This document shows positions 42,442 through 51,229 of a DNA stretch of 64,000 nucleotides, one piece after another. Position 1 is the stretch's first letter; each line of letters starts with the position of its first letter. The notes under the pieces were generated by a model. That model had not been told where the DNA came from. It ran no database searches and saw only the letters and a list, made by a program, of their open reading frames with translations. Made by a program: the position numbers and the translations under genes. This DNA comes from Marinicella marina (GTDB lineage Bacteria > Pseudomonadota > Gammaproteobacteria > Xanthomonadales > Marinicellaceae): the NCBI RefSeq assembly GCF_030065545.1, contig NZ_JASJNC010000009.1, positions 1 to 64,000 on the forward strand. Reading direction: 5' to 3'.

Positions 42442-43554
42442 ATGAAAGTAGTAGAGCAACAATCTAATTTGGCATTGAACACAACGGAAGAATTGATCGC
42501 AGACATCAAGGCCGGGAAAATGGTCATTATGATGGATGACGAGGACCGAGAGAACGAAGGTGACTTGGTCATAGCAGCCAATGCGGTTACCCCAGAGGTG
42601 ATTAATTTTATGGCCAAGTACGCACGCGGTCTGTTGTGCTTGACCTTGATGCCAGATCAATGTAAAAAATTAGAACTGCCTTTGATGGTTGATAACAACA
42701 CCGCACAGTTGGCCACCAATTTCACGGTATCAATTGATGCTGCTGAAGGCATCACCACCGGTATATCAGCTTATGATCGTTATAAGACAGTGGTCGATGC
42801 GGTTCAAGTCAATGCCAAACCAGCTGACATTGTTGTACCTGGCCATATTTTTCCTTTGATGGCGCAGCAAGGTGGTGTGTTATCGCGTGCTGGCCACACA
42901 GAAGCGGGTTGTGACATCGCGATGTTAGCCGGGCGTACAGCAGCGGCAGTGATTGTTGAGATCATGAATGATGATGGCAGCATGGCCAGACGCGAAGATT
43001 TAATGGAGTTTGCCAAACAGCATGATTTGAAAATTGGTACCATTGCAGACTTGATTGAATACCGCATGATGAATGAAACCACCGTTTCTGTATCTGATGA
43101 ATTCACCTATGACACGCAGTGGGGCACATTTGAGGTGAAAAAATTCATTGATCAGATCACTGAAACTGAGCATTTGGCCTTTTATATGGGTGATCTAGAA
43201 CCAGAAACAGCTGTGCCTGTCAGGGTTCAATACGGTCATTTTTTCCGTGAATTACGTGGTTTAGATTCCAAAGACGGCTATTGGACTGCTCAGCGTGCGA
43301 TGAAAACCATTGCTGAAAACGGCAGTGGTGTCATGGTTGTGCTGAATTCCAACGAGTCGGTGCCCATTGAGATTGATGAAGTGGGCGGCAAGAAAAGCAA
43401 AGAAAGTTATGCCTACCAAAATGTCGGTATTGGTTCCCAAATTCTGAAACAATTGGGTGTTGGTAAAATGTATTTGATGAGTCCTGAAATTCGCTTTCCA
43501 GCTTTGTCAGGTTTTGGTTTGGAAATCTCAAAATTCATATCTTACGAAGGATAA
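42442..43554 (+). CDS. ribB: RibBX: DHBP synthase fused to a degenerate GTP cyclohydrolase II-like domain
   Basis: 370 aa from the ATG at 42442, chosen because GGAG lies 6 nt upstream (a TTG at 42430 opens the frame). Residues about 12-210 are 3,4-dihydroxy-2-butanone-4-phosphate synthase: MDDEDRENEGDLVIAA, SRAGHTEAGCDIAMLAG. Residues about 215-370 resemble GTP cyclohydrolase II (HLAFYMGDLEPETAVPVRVQ, YAYQNVGIGSQILKQLGVGK) but lack the three zinc cysteines and catalytic segments. A complete RibA is encoded two genes later, so this is the RibBX form known in Shewanella-type gammaproteobacteria. Only the RibB reaction is expected. Confidence 0.9.
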   Translation: MKVVEQQSNLALNTTEELIADIKAGKMVIMMDDEDRENEGDLVIAANAVTPEVINFMAKYARGLLCLTLMPDQCKKLELPLMVDNNTAQLATNFTVSIDAAEGITTGISAYDRYKTVVDAVQVNAKPADIVVPGHIFPLMAQQGGVLSRAGHTEAGCDIAMLAGRTAAAVIVEIMNDDGSMARREDLMEFAKQHDLKIGTIADLIEYRMMNETTVSVSDEFTYDTQWGTFEVKKFIDQITETEHLAFYMGDLEPETAVPVRVQYGHFFRELRGLDSKDGYWTAQRAMKTIAENGSGVMVVLNSNESVPIEIDEVGGKKSKESYAYQNVGIGSQILKQLGVGKMYLMSPEIRFPALSGFGLEISKFISYEG

Positions 43555-43557
43555 TCG

Positions 43558-43992
43558 ATGAAAATAGCTATCATAACCGCACCGTTTTACCGCCACATCA
43601 ATGATGGCCTGTATCAAGGTGCTGTCAATTACCTCAACCGTGAAAACATCGAACACCAGCGTTTCGATGTGCCAGGTGCGCTGGAAGTTCCCTTGGCTTG
43701 TCAGTATTTGGTGCAAACCAATCACTTTGATGCAATCGTTGCTCTGGGTGCAGTGATTCGGGGTGAAACAGCTCATTTTGATCACGTTTGTGAACAAAGC
43801 TCACGTGGTATCATGAATGTTTCATTGCAACACAACATCCCCATAGGCAATGGCATCATCACTGTGGAAAATGAAAAACAAGCTTTGGCTAGAAGCAGTG
43901 TAGATGAATCCATGGGTAAAGAGAACAAAGGCAAGGAAGCCGCTCAAGCGGCAGTGGCATTGTTGCGCATGCGCAAAGAAATATTTCAATGA
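43558..43992 (+). CDS. ribH: 6,7-dimethyl-8-ribityllumazine synthase
   Basis: 144 aa. MKIAIITAPFYRHINDGLYQ, the VPGALEVPLA substrate loop, DAIVALGAVIRGETAHFDHV with the conserved His, and NGIITVENEKQALARS are family signatures. It condenses the RibB and RibD products to the lumazine. The start is 3 nt after ribBX, and its stop overlaps the ribA start (ATGA), indicating coupling. Confidence 0.95.
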   Translation: MKIAIITAPFYRHINDGLYQGAVNYLNRENIEHQRFDVPGALEVPLACQYLVQTNHFDAIVALGAVIRGETAHFDHVCEQSSRGIMNVSLQHNIPIGNGIITVENEKQALARSSVDESMGKENKGKEAAQAAVALLRMRKEIFQ

Positions 43993-44576
43993 ACAATAAA
44001 CAAACGCAATTTATCACAAAAGCCAAACTGCCTACCAGTTACGGTGAGTTCGAAATTTATGTGTTTGAACATCAGGGCCAAGAACATTTGGTTTTGACTC
44101 AAGGTGAATTCACCACAGATGATGTGATTTTAACCCGGGTACACTCTGAATGTTTGACCGGTGACGGTTTATTCTCTTTGCGTTGTGACTGTGGTCCACA
44201 GTTGGCCTTTGCCATGGATCAAATCGCCAAAGCAGGTAAGGGCATGATTGTATATTTGCGTCAAGAAGGCCGAGGCATTGGACTGACTGAAAAAATCAAA
44301 GCCTATCACCTGCAGGACCAAGGGTTCGATACATTCGATGCCAATGTTCAGCTGGGCCACCTGCCAGATGGGCGCAACTACGACATGTTGGAGGCCGTAT
44401 TTGAGCACATGGGTGTCAGCCAGATTAAACTCATGACTAACAATCCCGATAAAATCAGTGCGATAGAATCACAAGGCGTTAAAGTGGTCGATCGGATGCC
44501 GGTTAAAGTAGGGCATAACCCGCATAATCAAAACTACTTAAACACCAAAAGAGAGAAGTTTTTGCATTTGGACTGA
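43989..44576 (+). CDS. ribA: GTP cyclohydrolase II
   Basis: 195 aa, complete stand-alone enzyme for the first step of riboflavin synthesis. The zinc ligands are Cys55, Cys66 and Cys68 in VHSECLTGDGLFSLRCDCG. YLRQEGRGIGLTEKIKAYHL carries the catalytic Tyr/Arg region, and MTNNPDKISAIESQGV the GTP-contacting end. It overlaps ribH by 4 nt. Its presence explains why the RibBX fusion partner could lose activity. Confidence 0.96.
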   Translation: MNNKQTQFITKAKLPTSYGEFEIYVFEHQGQEHLVLTQGEFTTDDVILTRVHSECLTGDGLFSLRCDCGPQLAFAMDQIAKAGKGMIVYLRQEGRGIGLTEKIKAYHLQDQGFDTFDANVQLGHLPDGRNYDMLEAVFEHMGVSQIKLMTNNPDKISAIESQGVKVVDRMPVKVGHNPHNQNYLNTKREKFLHLD

Positions 44577-44581
44577 TCCTC

Positions 44582-44989
44582 ATGACTGTCTTGTTTGTTT
44601 TAGCAGTATTCATGATTGATATGGTTGTTCATTACTACACCATACAGTGGTGGGGATGGCTGCAGACCTTTTGGGTGAACTTACTGGTCATCTTTATTGG
44701 GTGGCTGTTGTTTATGTGGCGAAAGCCCTCACTCAAATTTCAACGAGGCAAGGAACTACACAGTCAATATTCAAAAAAGAAAATAAAAAAATTGGATCAT
44801 ATCAGCAAGAATAACCCTGATAAACTCACTGCCCAAGACAAAGAATATATTTCCATTGGTACGAGTATGGCTCTGGCATCATTTGGCTTTGTGTTGGTGT
44901 TGTTCCCTGGCTTATTAAGTGGCTTCATTGGCATGGTACTTATGATTGTTGGCTTCATTGGTGCACAGGTATTGCCTCCGTCCGAATGA
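44582..44989 (+). CDS. Small membrane protein, unknown
   Basis: 135 aa, starting 5 nt after ribA and so probably in the rib transcript. Hydrophobic segments lie at about 3-20 (VLFVLAVFMIDMVVHYY), 27-46 (LQTFWVNLLVIFIGWLLFMW) and 98-130 (GFVLVLFPGLLSGFIGMVLM). Between them is a basic, probably cytoplasmic stretch (SQYSKKKIKKLDHISKNN). The PGLLSGFIG segment faintly recalls FxsA proteins, but similarity is too low to name it. No link with flavin metabolism beyond position. Confidence 0.6.
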   Translation: MTVLFVLAVFMIDMVVHYYTIQWWGWLQTFWVNLLVIFIGWLLFMWRKPSLKFQRGKELHSQYSKKKIKKLDHISKNNPDKLTAQDKEYISIGTSMALASFGFVLVLFPGLLSGFIGMVLMIVGFIGAQVLPPSE

Positions 44990-45014
44990 TTTTTCTATTC
45001 TGAATCAGTTCTTC

Positions 45015-46472
45015 TTAACCACCCCATTTAAGTAGATTCAAATACTCTCGCCGTGTTTTGGGTCCGTATGTATTAAAATGCGGGTTGGGATCATTCAGGT
45101 AGTTTTGTTTGGCCGCAGTTAAAGCATCTTTGGCAATGAATCGATTCACTTCCTCGGCGCTGATTTGGTAGGGTTTGGTGGCGTTAAGGCCGAATATTTT
45201 GGCTTTGAGTTGTGGCATGATGGTTTGGTAGCCGTATTTTTCTTGGAATTCTTGTCCAATTTGAAAAGTTCTGAATGCTTGAATTTGATCTTGCGGTGAG
45301 CCATACCAGATGGAATCTGTGCCCCACAGCACATTATCTTCACCTACGTACTTGATGAGTTTTGCCATCACATGAGCGGCTTGATTGGGGTCTCGCATCA
45401 AGAAGCGCCAGGTACTTCCCAGTTCGGCGTAGACGTTGCTGTTTGGTTTGACCTGATGCTTTAACACCGAGTGAATCAATGAATCCACGCCTCGATTGGC
45501 ATTGTCCGGCTGATAAGCCTGCTCCTGATAATTCATGTCATAGCCGGAATGGTAGATGATGAAGTTCATCTCAGGGTACAGTTTCGCTACTTGGCCCACA
45601 TCATCAGACAAGCTGTGCTCAAATGACTGCTGCCCAAATGGTATGCCTTTGTGGATGCATATGTTTCTCACGCCTAACTTTTGGGCTTTTTCAATCATGG
45701 CCAAACCCACATCATCACTCAACCAATAACCGATGCCATCAGGTCCAAACTGGGTGTAGGTTTTAAAAGCGGCCACCTGCCATTCCTCTGCCAATGCGTC
45801 CATACCTTCCAAATCACCTGATTGGTTTGGGTTAACGCGTCCATGCAGTAACAGGCGATGGTTACCGTCCATTTGGTCAATAATGGCCCTGGTTGCAGCT
45901 GCTTCTTGAATGGTTAACGGTTCATTGTCGGCAGCAGAAGGCACAAAGGAGAGCACCATTAAATCAGTGTCAGAGTCCATAAAGACATCTTTGATGAATT
46001 CTTCGCTGCCCAGGCAATTGAGGTAATTGCGGTTGGATTGATTGGTGGCTAAATCACATTGTGCCTTTGGCATAAAGGCCAATGGTTTGGCGGTTTCAGG
46101 TAATTTTTTCAGCCAATCACCGTTGGGGTTAACAAAATGACCTTGCACATCAAAAATAAATTCATTGCCATCCACTTGGTACTTGGCCAATTGAGGGTCT
46201 TTGCTGGCATCGGCCGATAATTGGTAAAAGCCTCCGGTCATTCCGAATTTGGCAAAAGCTGAATTGAAAGCCAATAAAGTAGAAGCGACTCCACAGCTTG
46301 ATTTGAGAAATTGTCGGCGGTTGCTGTTGGTGGCTTTGGCATCAGCAGCTGTGCTTTCTTTGGCTAAATCATTAGCGAGGCATTGTGGCGGCGCCAAGGG
46401 CACTGGGATGAACTCACCATTGCTGGTTGAATCGAGTTTAATCGGTAGTTTCAGGTGGTCTTCAGTGGCCAT
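45015..46472 (-). CDS. Tat-exported metal-dependent amidohydrolase (Amidohydro_2 type)
   Basis: 485 aa. A twin-arginine signal lies unusually far in (Arg52-Arg53 in NSNRRQFLKSSCGV), followed by a hydrophobic segment. The TIM-barrel domain has FDVQGHFVNP, where the first His of the usual HxH is Gln, then LLHGRVNPNQ, ICIHKGIPFG, NFIIYHSGYD and LWGTDSIWYGSP with the catalytic-type Asp. It belongs to the Amidohydro_2 superfamily; hydrolase or decarboxylase chemistry is possible and the substrate is unknown. GAGGAACGACC before the ATG supports the start. It is divergent from the RND efflux pair across 320 bp. Confidence 0.8.
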   Translation of the reverse strand: MATEDHLKLPIKLDSTSNGEFIPVPLAPPQCLANDLAKESTAADAKATNSNRRQFLKSSCGVASTLLAFNSAFAKFGMTGGFYQLSADASKDPQLAKYQVDGNEFIFDVQGHFVNPNGDWLKKLPETAKPLAFMPKAQCDLATNQSNRNYLNCLGSEEFIKDVFMDSDTDLMVLSFVPSAADNEPLTIQEAAATRAIIDQMDGNHRLLLHGRVNPNQSGDLEGMDALAEEWQVAAFKTYTQFGPDGIGYWLSDDVGLAMIEKAQKLGVRNICIHKGIPFGQQSFEHSLSDDVGQVAKLYPEMNFIIYHSGYDMNYQEQAYQPDNANRGVDSLIHSVLKHQVKPNSNVYAELGSTWRFLMRDPNQAAHVMAKLIKYVGEDNVLWGTDSIWYGSPQDQIQAFRTFQIGQEFQEKYGYQTIMPQLKAKIFGLNATKPYQISAEEVNRFIAKDALTAAKQNYLNDPNPHFNTYGPKTRREYLNLLKWGG

Positions 46473-46792
46473 GGTCGTTCCTCGTCTTTTAACCCTTATT
46501 ACTATATATCAAATGTCTTGATCTAGACCAGGGTATTAACAAGCATTAGTCCTGAACCATGACCAATGGCCTACGAATAATGCGGTATTTGGTGACCATT
46601 GGCCCATGCGATGAGGGTGTTTTACATGTTCAAATAATAATAGAACGCAAATAAGTGGATTTATTTCAACTTAATGATCAATGCAAAAATCACTTATATG
46701 CCAATAGTCATGAATGTTATTTATTTTGTAACTATCAGTTAATCGCTTCGTTCATTAGCCAAACAACAGTCGTCTTAAATGAGGAAAAAATT
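46473..46792. other. 320-bp divergent intergenic region with paired direct repeats
   Basis: No gene. Holds the promoters of the amidohydrolase and the RND pair. TGACCAATGGCC (46560-46571) and TGACCATTGGCC (46593-46604) are copies differing by one base and spaced 33 bp, about three helical turns, as for a dimeric or cooperatively binding regulator. The efflux gene frame is open from 46655 but only the part from 46793 looks coding. Confidence 0.5.
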
Positions 46793-47977
46793 GTGAAAAC
46801 TTTAGTCAAAATCATCGCGCCAATTTCAGTTTTAATCATCAGTTTTTATGTGGTACAAGCGCTGGCAGCCGCTAAACCAGAACCTGAGAAGAAAGAACCA
46901 ACTCAGCGTTTGATATCTTTGTATGTGGATGAAGTTAAATCTGAGACCATCACACCAGGGATAAAAACCCAAGGCGAAGTTAAACCTAAAACTGAAATTG
47001 ATTTAACAGCCAGGGTGTCTGGTGAAGTCATCAGTATCGCCGAATCATTTGCAGAGGGCGCCGAGTTTGCGCCCAACAGCACTTTGATAAAAATTGATGA
47101 CACTGACTACAAAGTAGCAGTGATTAGGGCAGAGGCTCAAGTGGCTGCAGCTCAGGTGGTGCTGGAGAAAGAATTGGCCAATGCCAAAATGAAAAAAGAC
47201 ACCTGGTTACAGAAAAATGGTTCTGTAAAGCCAACTGACTTTGCTTTGAACAAACCACAAGTGCAAGATGCTCAAGCCCAATTGCGTGCAGCCAAAGCCA
47301 ATTTGAAAGAAGCACGATTGAATGTAGCTCGAACCGAAATTACGGTACCATTCAAAGGCCGTGTGGTTGAAAAAATGGTGGGTATTGGTCAGTACATTGC
47401 AGCCGGTACGCAACTGGGCAAAGTGTTTGCCACTGATGTGGTAGAAGTGCGTTTGCCGTTGACTGATTTGCAGCTGACTGAATTGGATTTACCCATGGGT
47501 TATATGGCTGAGGCCGGTCAAGGTCCTGCAGTAGAATTCAGATCAAACATGGGTCGATCTCATCACAGCTGGCAAGGTCGTATTGTCAGAACCAATGCAT
47601 CCGTTGATCAACAAACTCGTTTGATTTACGCCATAGCAGAAGTACAAGACCCTTACGGTAAAGGTGCGGATTTTGGTGTACCTATGGCCGTGGGCATGTT
47701 TGTTGAGGCGAATATCGCTGGCATTGAATCAAAACAAGCCATGGTCATACCTCGCGATGCTTTACGCAATGCGGACAAGGTCTATGTGGTGGATGCAGAT
47801 AATAAATTGGACATCAGATCAGTAGAAGTGATGTCAACTTCAGCTGATCGCGTGTTGCTGTTAGGTGGTGTTGAAATTGGTGAGAAAGTGGCTGTTTCAA
47901 CCATCCCCAATGCCGCTCAAGGCATGTTAGTTGAACCCATCAGCAAACAACCAACTCAATTAGTCAGTCAACTTTAA
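46793..47977 (+). CDS. RND efflux periplasmic adaptor (HlyD/AcrA family)
   Basis: 394 aa. The start is a GTG at 46793 with GAGG 8 nt upstream; the longer frame from 46655 has no SD and a non-coding-like N-terminus. A membrane-anchoring segment follows (IIAPISVLIISFYVVQALAA). Then comes the lipoyl/barrel-sandwich half RVSGEVISIAESFAEGAEF, an alpha-helical hairpin (ALEKELANAKMKKDTWLQ type, about residues 110-190), TEITVPFKGRVVEKMVGIGQ, a beta-barrel domain and a membrane-proximal domain ending near QGMLVEPISKQ. It pairs with the permease 27 nt downstream. No outer-membrane factor is encoded nearby. Confidence 0.87.
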   Translation: MKTLVKIIAPISVLIISFYVVQALAAAKPEPEKKEPTQRLISLYVDEVKSETITPGIKTQGEVKPKTEIDLTARVSGEVISIAESFAEGAEFAPNSTLIKIDDTDYKVAVIRAEAQVAAAQVVLEKELANAKMKKDTWLQKNGSVKPTDFALNKPQVQDAQAQLRAAKANLKEARLNVARTEITVPFKGRVVEKMVGIGQYIAAGTQLGKVFATDVVEVRLPLTDLQLTELDLPMGYMAEAGQGPAVEFRSNMGRSHHSWQGRIVRTNASVDQQTRLIYAIAEVQDPYGKGADFGVPMAVGMFVEANIAGIESKQAMVIPRDALRNADKVYVVDADNKLDIRSVEVMSTSADRVLLLGGVEIGEKVAVSTIPNAAQGMLVEPISKQPTQLVSQL

Positions 47978-48004
47978 GTTTAAAACAACAAGAAGGAGGG
48001 TATT

Positions 48005-51000
48005 ATGAATCGATTGATCGCCTGGTGGGCAAAAAATTCCGTAGCAGCCAATTTATTGATGCTGGGTATTTTCATCGCTGGTTTCATTGGCTTTAATTCA
48101 CTTGAACGGGAAATGGATCCGCAGGTCAGGTTCCCTGGTTTAGAAATTTCAGTCTCATGGCCGGGTGCTTCGCCACAAGACGTGGAAGAGCAGTTGGTGG
48201 CAAGGATTGAAGAGTCTGTCAGCGATTTAGATGCCATAGAGTGGGTGCGTTCTACCTCCAGAGAGGGTTTTGGAGGGGTATATATCCTGGCAGAACAGCA
48301 GGTGGACTTCAATCAATTCATGAATGATGTCAAGATCAGAGTAGATGCGATATCAACCTTCCCAGGTGACATTGAACAGCCAGTGGTTAGACAATGGATC
48401 AATCGCGACGAATACATCCGGATTGCAGTGCATGGCGACATGACTGAACGTGAGTTGAAAAGGTTGGCTGAAAAATTGCGCCGTGAAGTGGCACAACTAC
48501 CGGCCATTACAGTGGTACAGCTCTTCGGAACCCGCGAAGAAGAAATTTCGATTGAAGTGGGTGAGGAGGCCTTGAAACGTTATGGCCTCACATTTTCAGA
48601 TGTGGCATCAGCCATCAGAAACTCTTCTATGAACCAGTCCTCTGGTACGGTCAGAACCCAAGTCGGTACTTACCAACTGAAAGTGCGCAGTCAAGCCGAT
48701 ACCGAAGCTGAATTTGCTGACATCATTATCAGGGAAACCGCCGATGGCGGCGTGATCAGAGTGGGCGATGTTGCCACGGTGATTGATGGTTTTGAAGACA
48801 ATCCCATTTTAGCGACTTTGAATGGTGAGCCTGGTGTTTTGATTCAAGTCATGACCACAGAAGTGATGGATATCGTTAAGGCCTCTGACTCGGTCAGAAA
48901 CTGGATTGCAGAACGCAAAGACACTTTACCTAATGGCGCCAAGCTGACCTTGTGGAATGATCAAGCAGAGGATTTCAAAGGACGCATGCAAACCATTGGT
49001 AGTTCGGCATTCATGGGGTTGATTCTGGTGTTGTTTGTGTTGATGCTGACGTTGCGCCCTAAAGTGGCGCTTTGGGTGGCTGTAGGTATCGCCACCGCCT
49101 ATGCCGGCGCCTTTGTGTTTTTGCCAACCGTTGGCGTGTCACTGAATATGTTATCAACCTTTGCCTTCTTGTTGGTGCTGGGTATCGTGGTGGATGATGC
49201 CATCGTAGTCGGCGAGGGCATTCACAGTGAATCCAATCGATTGGGCGGTGGCGTCAAATCAGCCGTCTCTGGTGCCAGTCTGGTAGCCAAACCGGTTATA
49301 TTTGGTGTACTGACCACCATCATGGCATTTATGCCTTGGTTGTTCCTCGGTGGTTCAACCAGTGAATTCACCCGCCACATCACCTGGGTGGTGATATTGG
49401 CTTTGGCTTTCTCATTGATCGAATCGTTGTTGATTTTGCCATCACATTTATCATCGATGAAACCACGCAAGGACCAAAACAGGTTTGGTCGAATGCAAAA
49501 AGCCATCTCTCACAGCATCATTAATTTTGCTCACAACCATTACCGGGGTATTGCCCAGTGGTCACTGAAAAACAGGTACTTAACCGCCAGTTTCTTTATT
49601 GGTATTTTGATTGTGGGCTTTGGTATGTTCAGCAACGGTCTGGTCAAGAAGAGTTTCATGCCAGATATTGAGTCAGATGAAATTATTGTTAATGTGGTTT
49701 TGCCAGAAGGTGCGCCTTACAGCAGGGCATTAGAAATATTGGCACAACTGCAAACGGCCGAAAAAGCCTTAGAAGATGAAATCAATGCCAAGACCGATGG
49801 CCAAGGTGGCTTGATTGAAAACTGGTATACCCGTTCAAGGCGTGACAGTGTCATTGCCATTGTTAAACTCACGCCACCTGAAGAGCGACCACTGGCGGTA
49901 CAAAATATGTCAGCGAAAGATGCCTCGGTGCGTTTGCGTGAACTGATGGGTGATGTGCCTGATGCCAAAGAAGTGTCTGTCCAATACACCCAAGGCAACA
50001 ATGATCCGGCTTATGAAGTTTCAATCAGACACCCTGATTTAGATGTATTGCGAGCAGCTACCAATGAATTAGAAGATCAATTGAGAACCTATGAAAATTT
50101 GTACGACGTCAGAAACAATTTAGAGGGCGCCTCAGAGGAAATCAGACTGACTTTGAAGCCCGGTGCGACTAAGTTAGGACTGACATTGGCTGAAGTCAAC
50201 CGACAAGTCCGACAAGCTTATTTTGGCGAGGAAGTACAAAGGGTGCCTCGCAACGGTCAAGATGTCAGGGTCAAAGTGCGCTATCCAGTAGAGTCAAGAC
50301 GTTCGATTGAGAGTTTGAATAACTTTTATGTCAGAACCATTGACGGTGCTGAAGTGCCTTTGCTGGCTGTGGCTGATTTAGAGTATGCTCCCGGTATCAA
50401 AAGCATTCAACGTTGGAATGGTAACCGAGCAGCACGCATAAGTGCTGATTTGAAAGATGATGTGCGAGAGGATATCAACAAAGATCTGGATGAAAATTTT
50501 TACCCAGCATGGGAAGCCAAATATCCTGGTATCATCCGTGGTTACGTCGGTCAAGCTGAGGGTCAAGCAAGGTTTGTCAAAGAAGTGATGGGCTTGTATG
50601 CCATCGCATTTTTTGCCATGTATTCTTTATTGGCTGTGGCTTTCAAGAGTTATTCTCAACCCATATTGATTTTGATTGCCATTCCTTTTGCCTTTGTTGG
50701 CGCGGTGGTAGGACATGCGACTATGGACATGACCATGGCCATATTCTCCTACTTTGGCATCGCTGCAGCGGCCGGGGTGGTGGTGAATGACAATTTGGTC
50801 TTGATGGATTACTGTAATCGACTGCGTGACCAAGGTATGGCTGCCAAGGAAGCCATTGTGGAGGCCGGCGTGGCCAGGTTCAGACCGATTCTGTTGACCT
50901 CAGTGACCACCATTGTTGGCTTGATTCCGATGATGATGGAGCGTTCAATTCAGGCGGCATTCTTACAGCCTATCGTGGTGTCGTTGGCCTTCGGTGTATT

Positions 51001-51154
51001 CATGGCCTTCTTTGTGACTTTGCTGATGGTGCCATCGTTGTATGGTATTGGCATAGACATCAAGTCAGGCGCCAAGCGTCTGTTCAGAAGAAAAGCAAAA
51101 AAGGTAAGCTCAGAAGAGCCGTATGATGACCCAAGCGTAACCACAGTTAACTGA
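48005..51154 (+). CDS. RND-family efflux permease (AcrB/MMPL superfamily)
   Basis: 1049 aa, complete, 12 membrane helices: TM1 VAANLLMLGIFIAGFIGF, TM4 LLVLGIVVDDAIVVGEGIHS with the proton-relay Asp pair, TM7 YLTASFFIGILIVGFGM and TM8-12 AIAFFAMYSLLAVAFKSYSQ onward. Large periplasmic porter loops lie between TM1-2 and TM7-8; MDPQVRFPGLEISVSWPGAS and DVEEQLVARIEE are typical. AAGGAGGG precedes the ATG. The exported substrates are unknown. It ends before a bidirectional terminator at 51177-51205. Confidence 0.92.
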   Translation: MNRLIAWWAKNSVAANLLMLGIFIAGFIGFNSLEREMDPQVRFPGLEISVSWPGASPQDVEEQLVARIEESVSDLDAIEWVRSTSREGFGGVYILAEQQVDFNQFMNDVKIRVDAISTFPGDIEQPVVRQWINRDEYIRIAVHGDMTERELKRLAEKLRREVAQLPAITVVQLFGTREEEISIEVGEEALKRYGLTFSDVASAIRNSSMNQSSGTVRTQVGTYQLKVRSQADTEAEFADIIIRETADGGVIRVGDVATVIDGFEDNPILATLNGEPGVLIQVMTTEVMDIVKASDSVRNWIAERKDTLPNGAKLTLWNDQAEDFKGRMQTIGSSAFMGLILVLFVLMLTLRPKVALWVAVGIATAYAGAFVFLPTVGVSLNMLSTFAFLLVLGIVVDDAIVVGEGIHSESNRLGGGVKSAVSGASLVAKPVIFGVLTTIMAFMPWLFLGGSTSEFTRHITWVVILALAFSLIESLLILPSHLSSMKPRKDQNRFGRMQKAISHSIINFAHNHYRGIAQWSLKNRYLTASFFIGILIVGFGMFSNGLVKKSFMPDIESDEIIVNVVLPEGAPYSRALEILAQLQTAEKALEDEINAKTDGQGGLIENWYTRSRRDSVIAIVKLTPPEERPLAVQNMSAKDASVRLRELMGDVPDAKEVSVQYTQGNNDPAYEVSIRHPDLDVLRAATNELEDQLRTYENLYDVRNNLEGASEEIRLTLKPGATKLGLTLAEVNRQVRQAYFGEEVQRVPRNGQDVRVKVRYPVESRRSIESLNNFYVRTIDGAEVPLLAVADLEYAPGIKSIQRWNGNRAARISADLKDDVREDINKDLDENFYPAWEAKYPGIIRGYVGQAEGQARFVKEVMGLYAIAFFAMYSLLAVAFKSYSQPILILIAIPFAFVGAVVGHATMDMTMAIFSYFGIAAAAGVVVNDNLVLMDYCNRLRDQGMAAKEAIVEAGVARFRPILLTSVTTIVGLIPMMMERSIQAAFLQPIVVSLAFGVFMAFFVTLLMVPSLYGIGIDIKSGAKRLFRRKAKKVSSEEPYDDPSVTTVN

Positions 51155-51176
51155 GTCCAGTAAATTACAACAAATT

Positions 51177-51205
51177 AAAAAGCCGCACATTCAAGCGGCT
51201 TTTTT
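51177..51205. terminator. Bidirectional rho-independent terminator
   Basis: Stem AGCCGC/GCGGCT with an 8-nt loop (51181-51200), five T after it on the plus strand and a run of A before it that reads as T on the minus strand. It lies between the convergent RND and amino-acid permease genes. Confidence 0.82.
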
Positions 51206-51229
51206 ATCTTTAGGACTCATGTAGGTAAT

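Noticed and set aside
46524-46538. A fourth CrbR-like box (minus strand TAATACCCTGGTCTA) upstream of the amidohydrolase
   Set aside because: Matches the best box at only 11 of 15 positions, and the hexamer 23 nt past it (AATAAG) is not a -10; the available -10-like TATATA sits at a different spacing.
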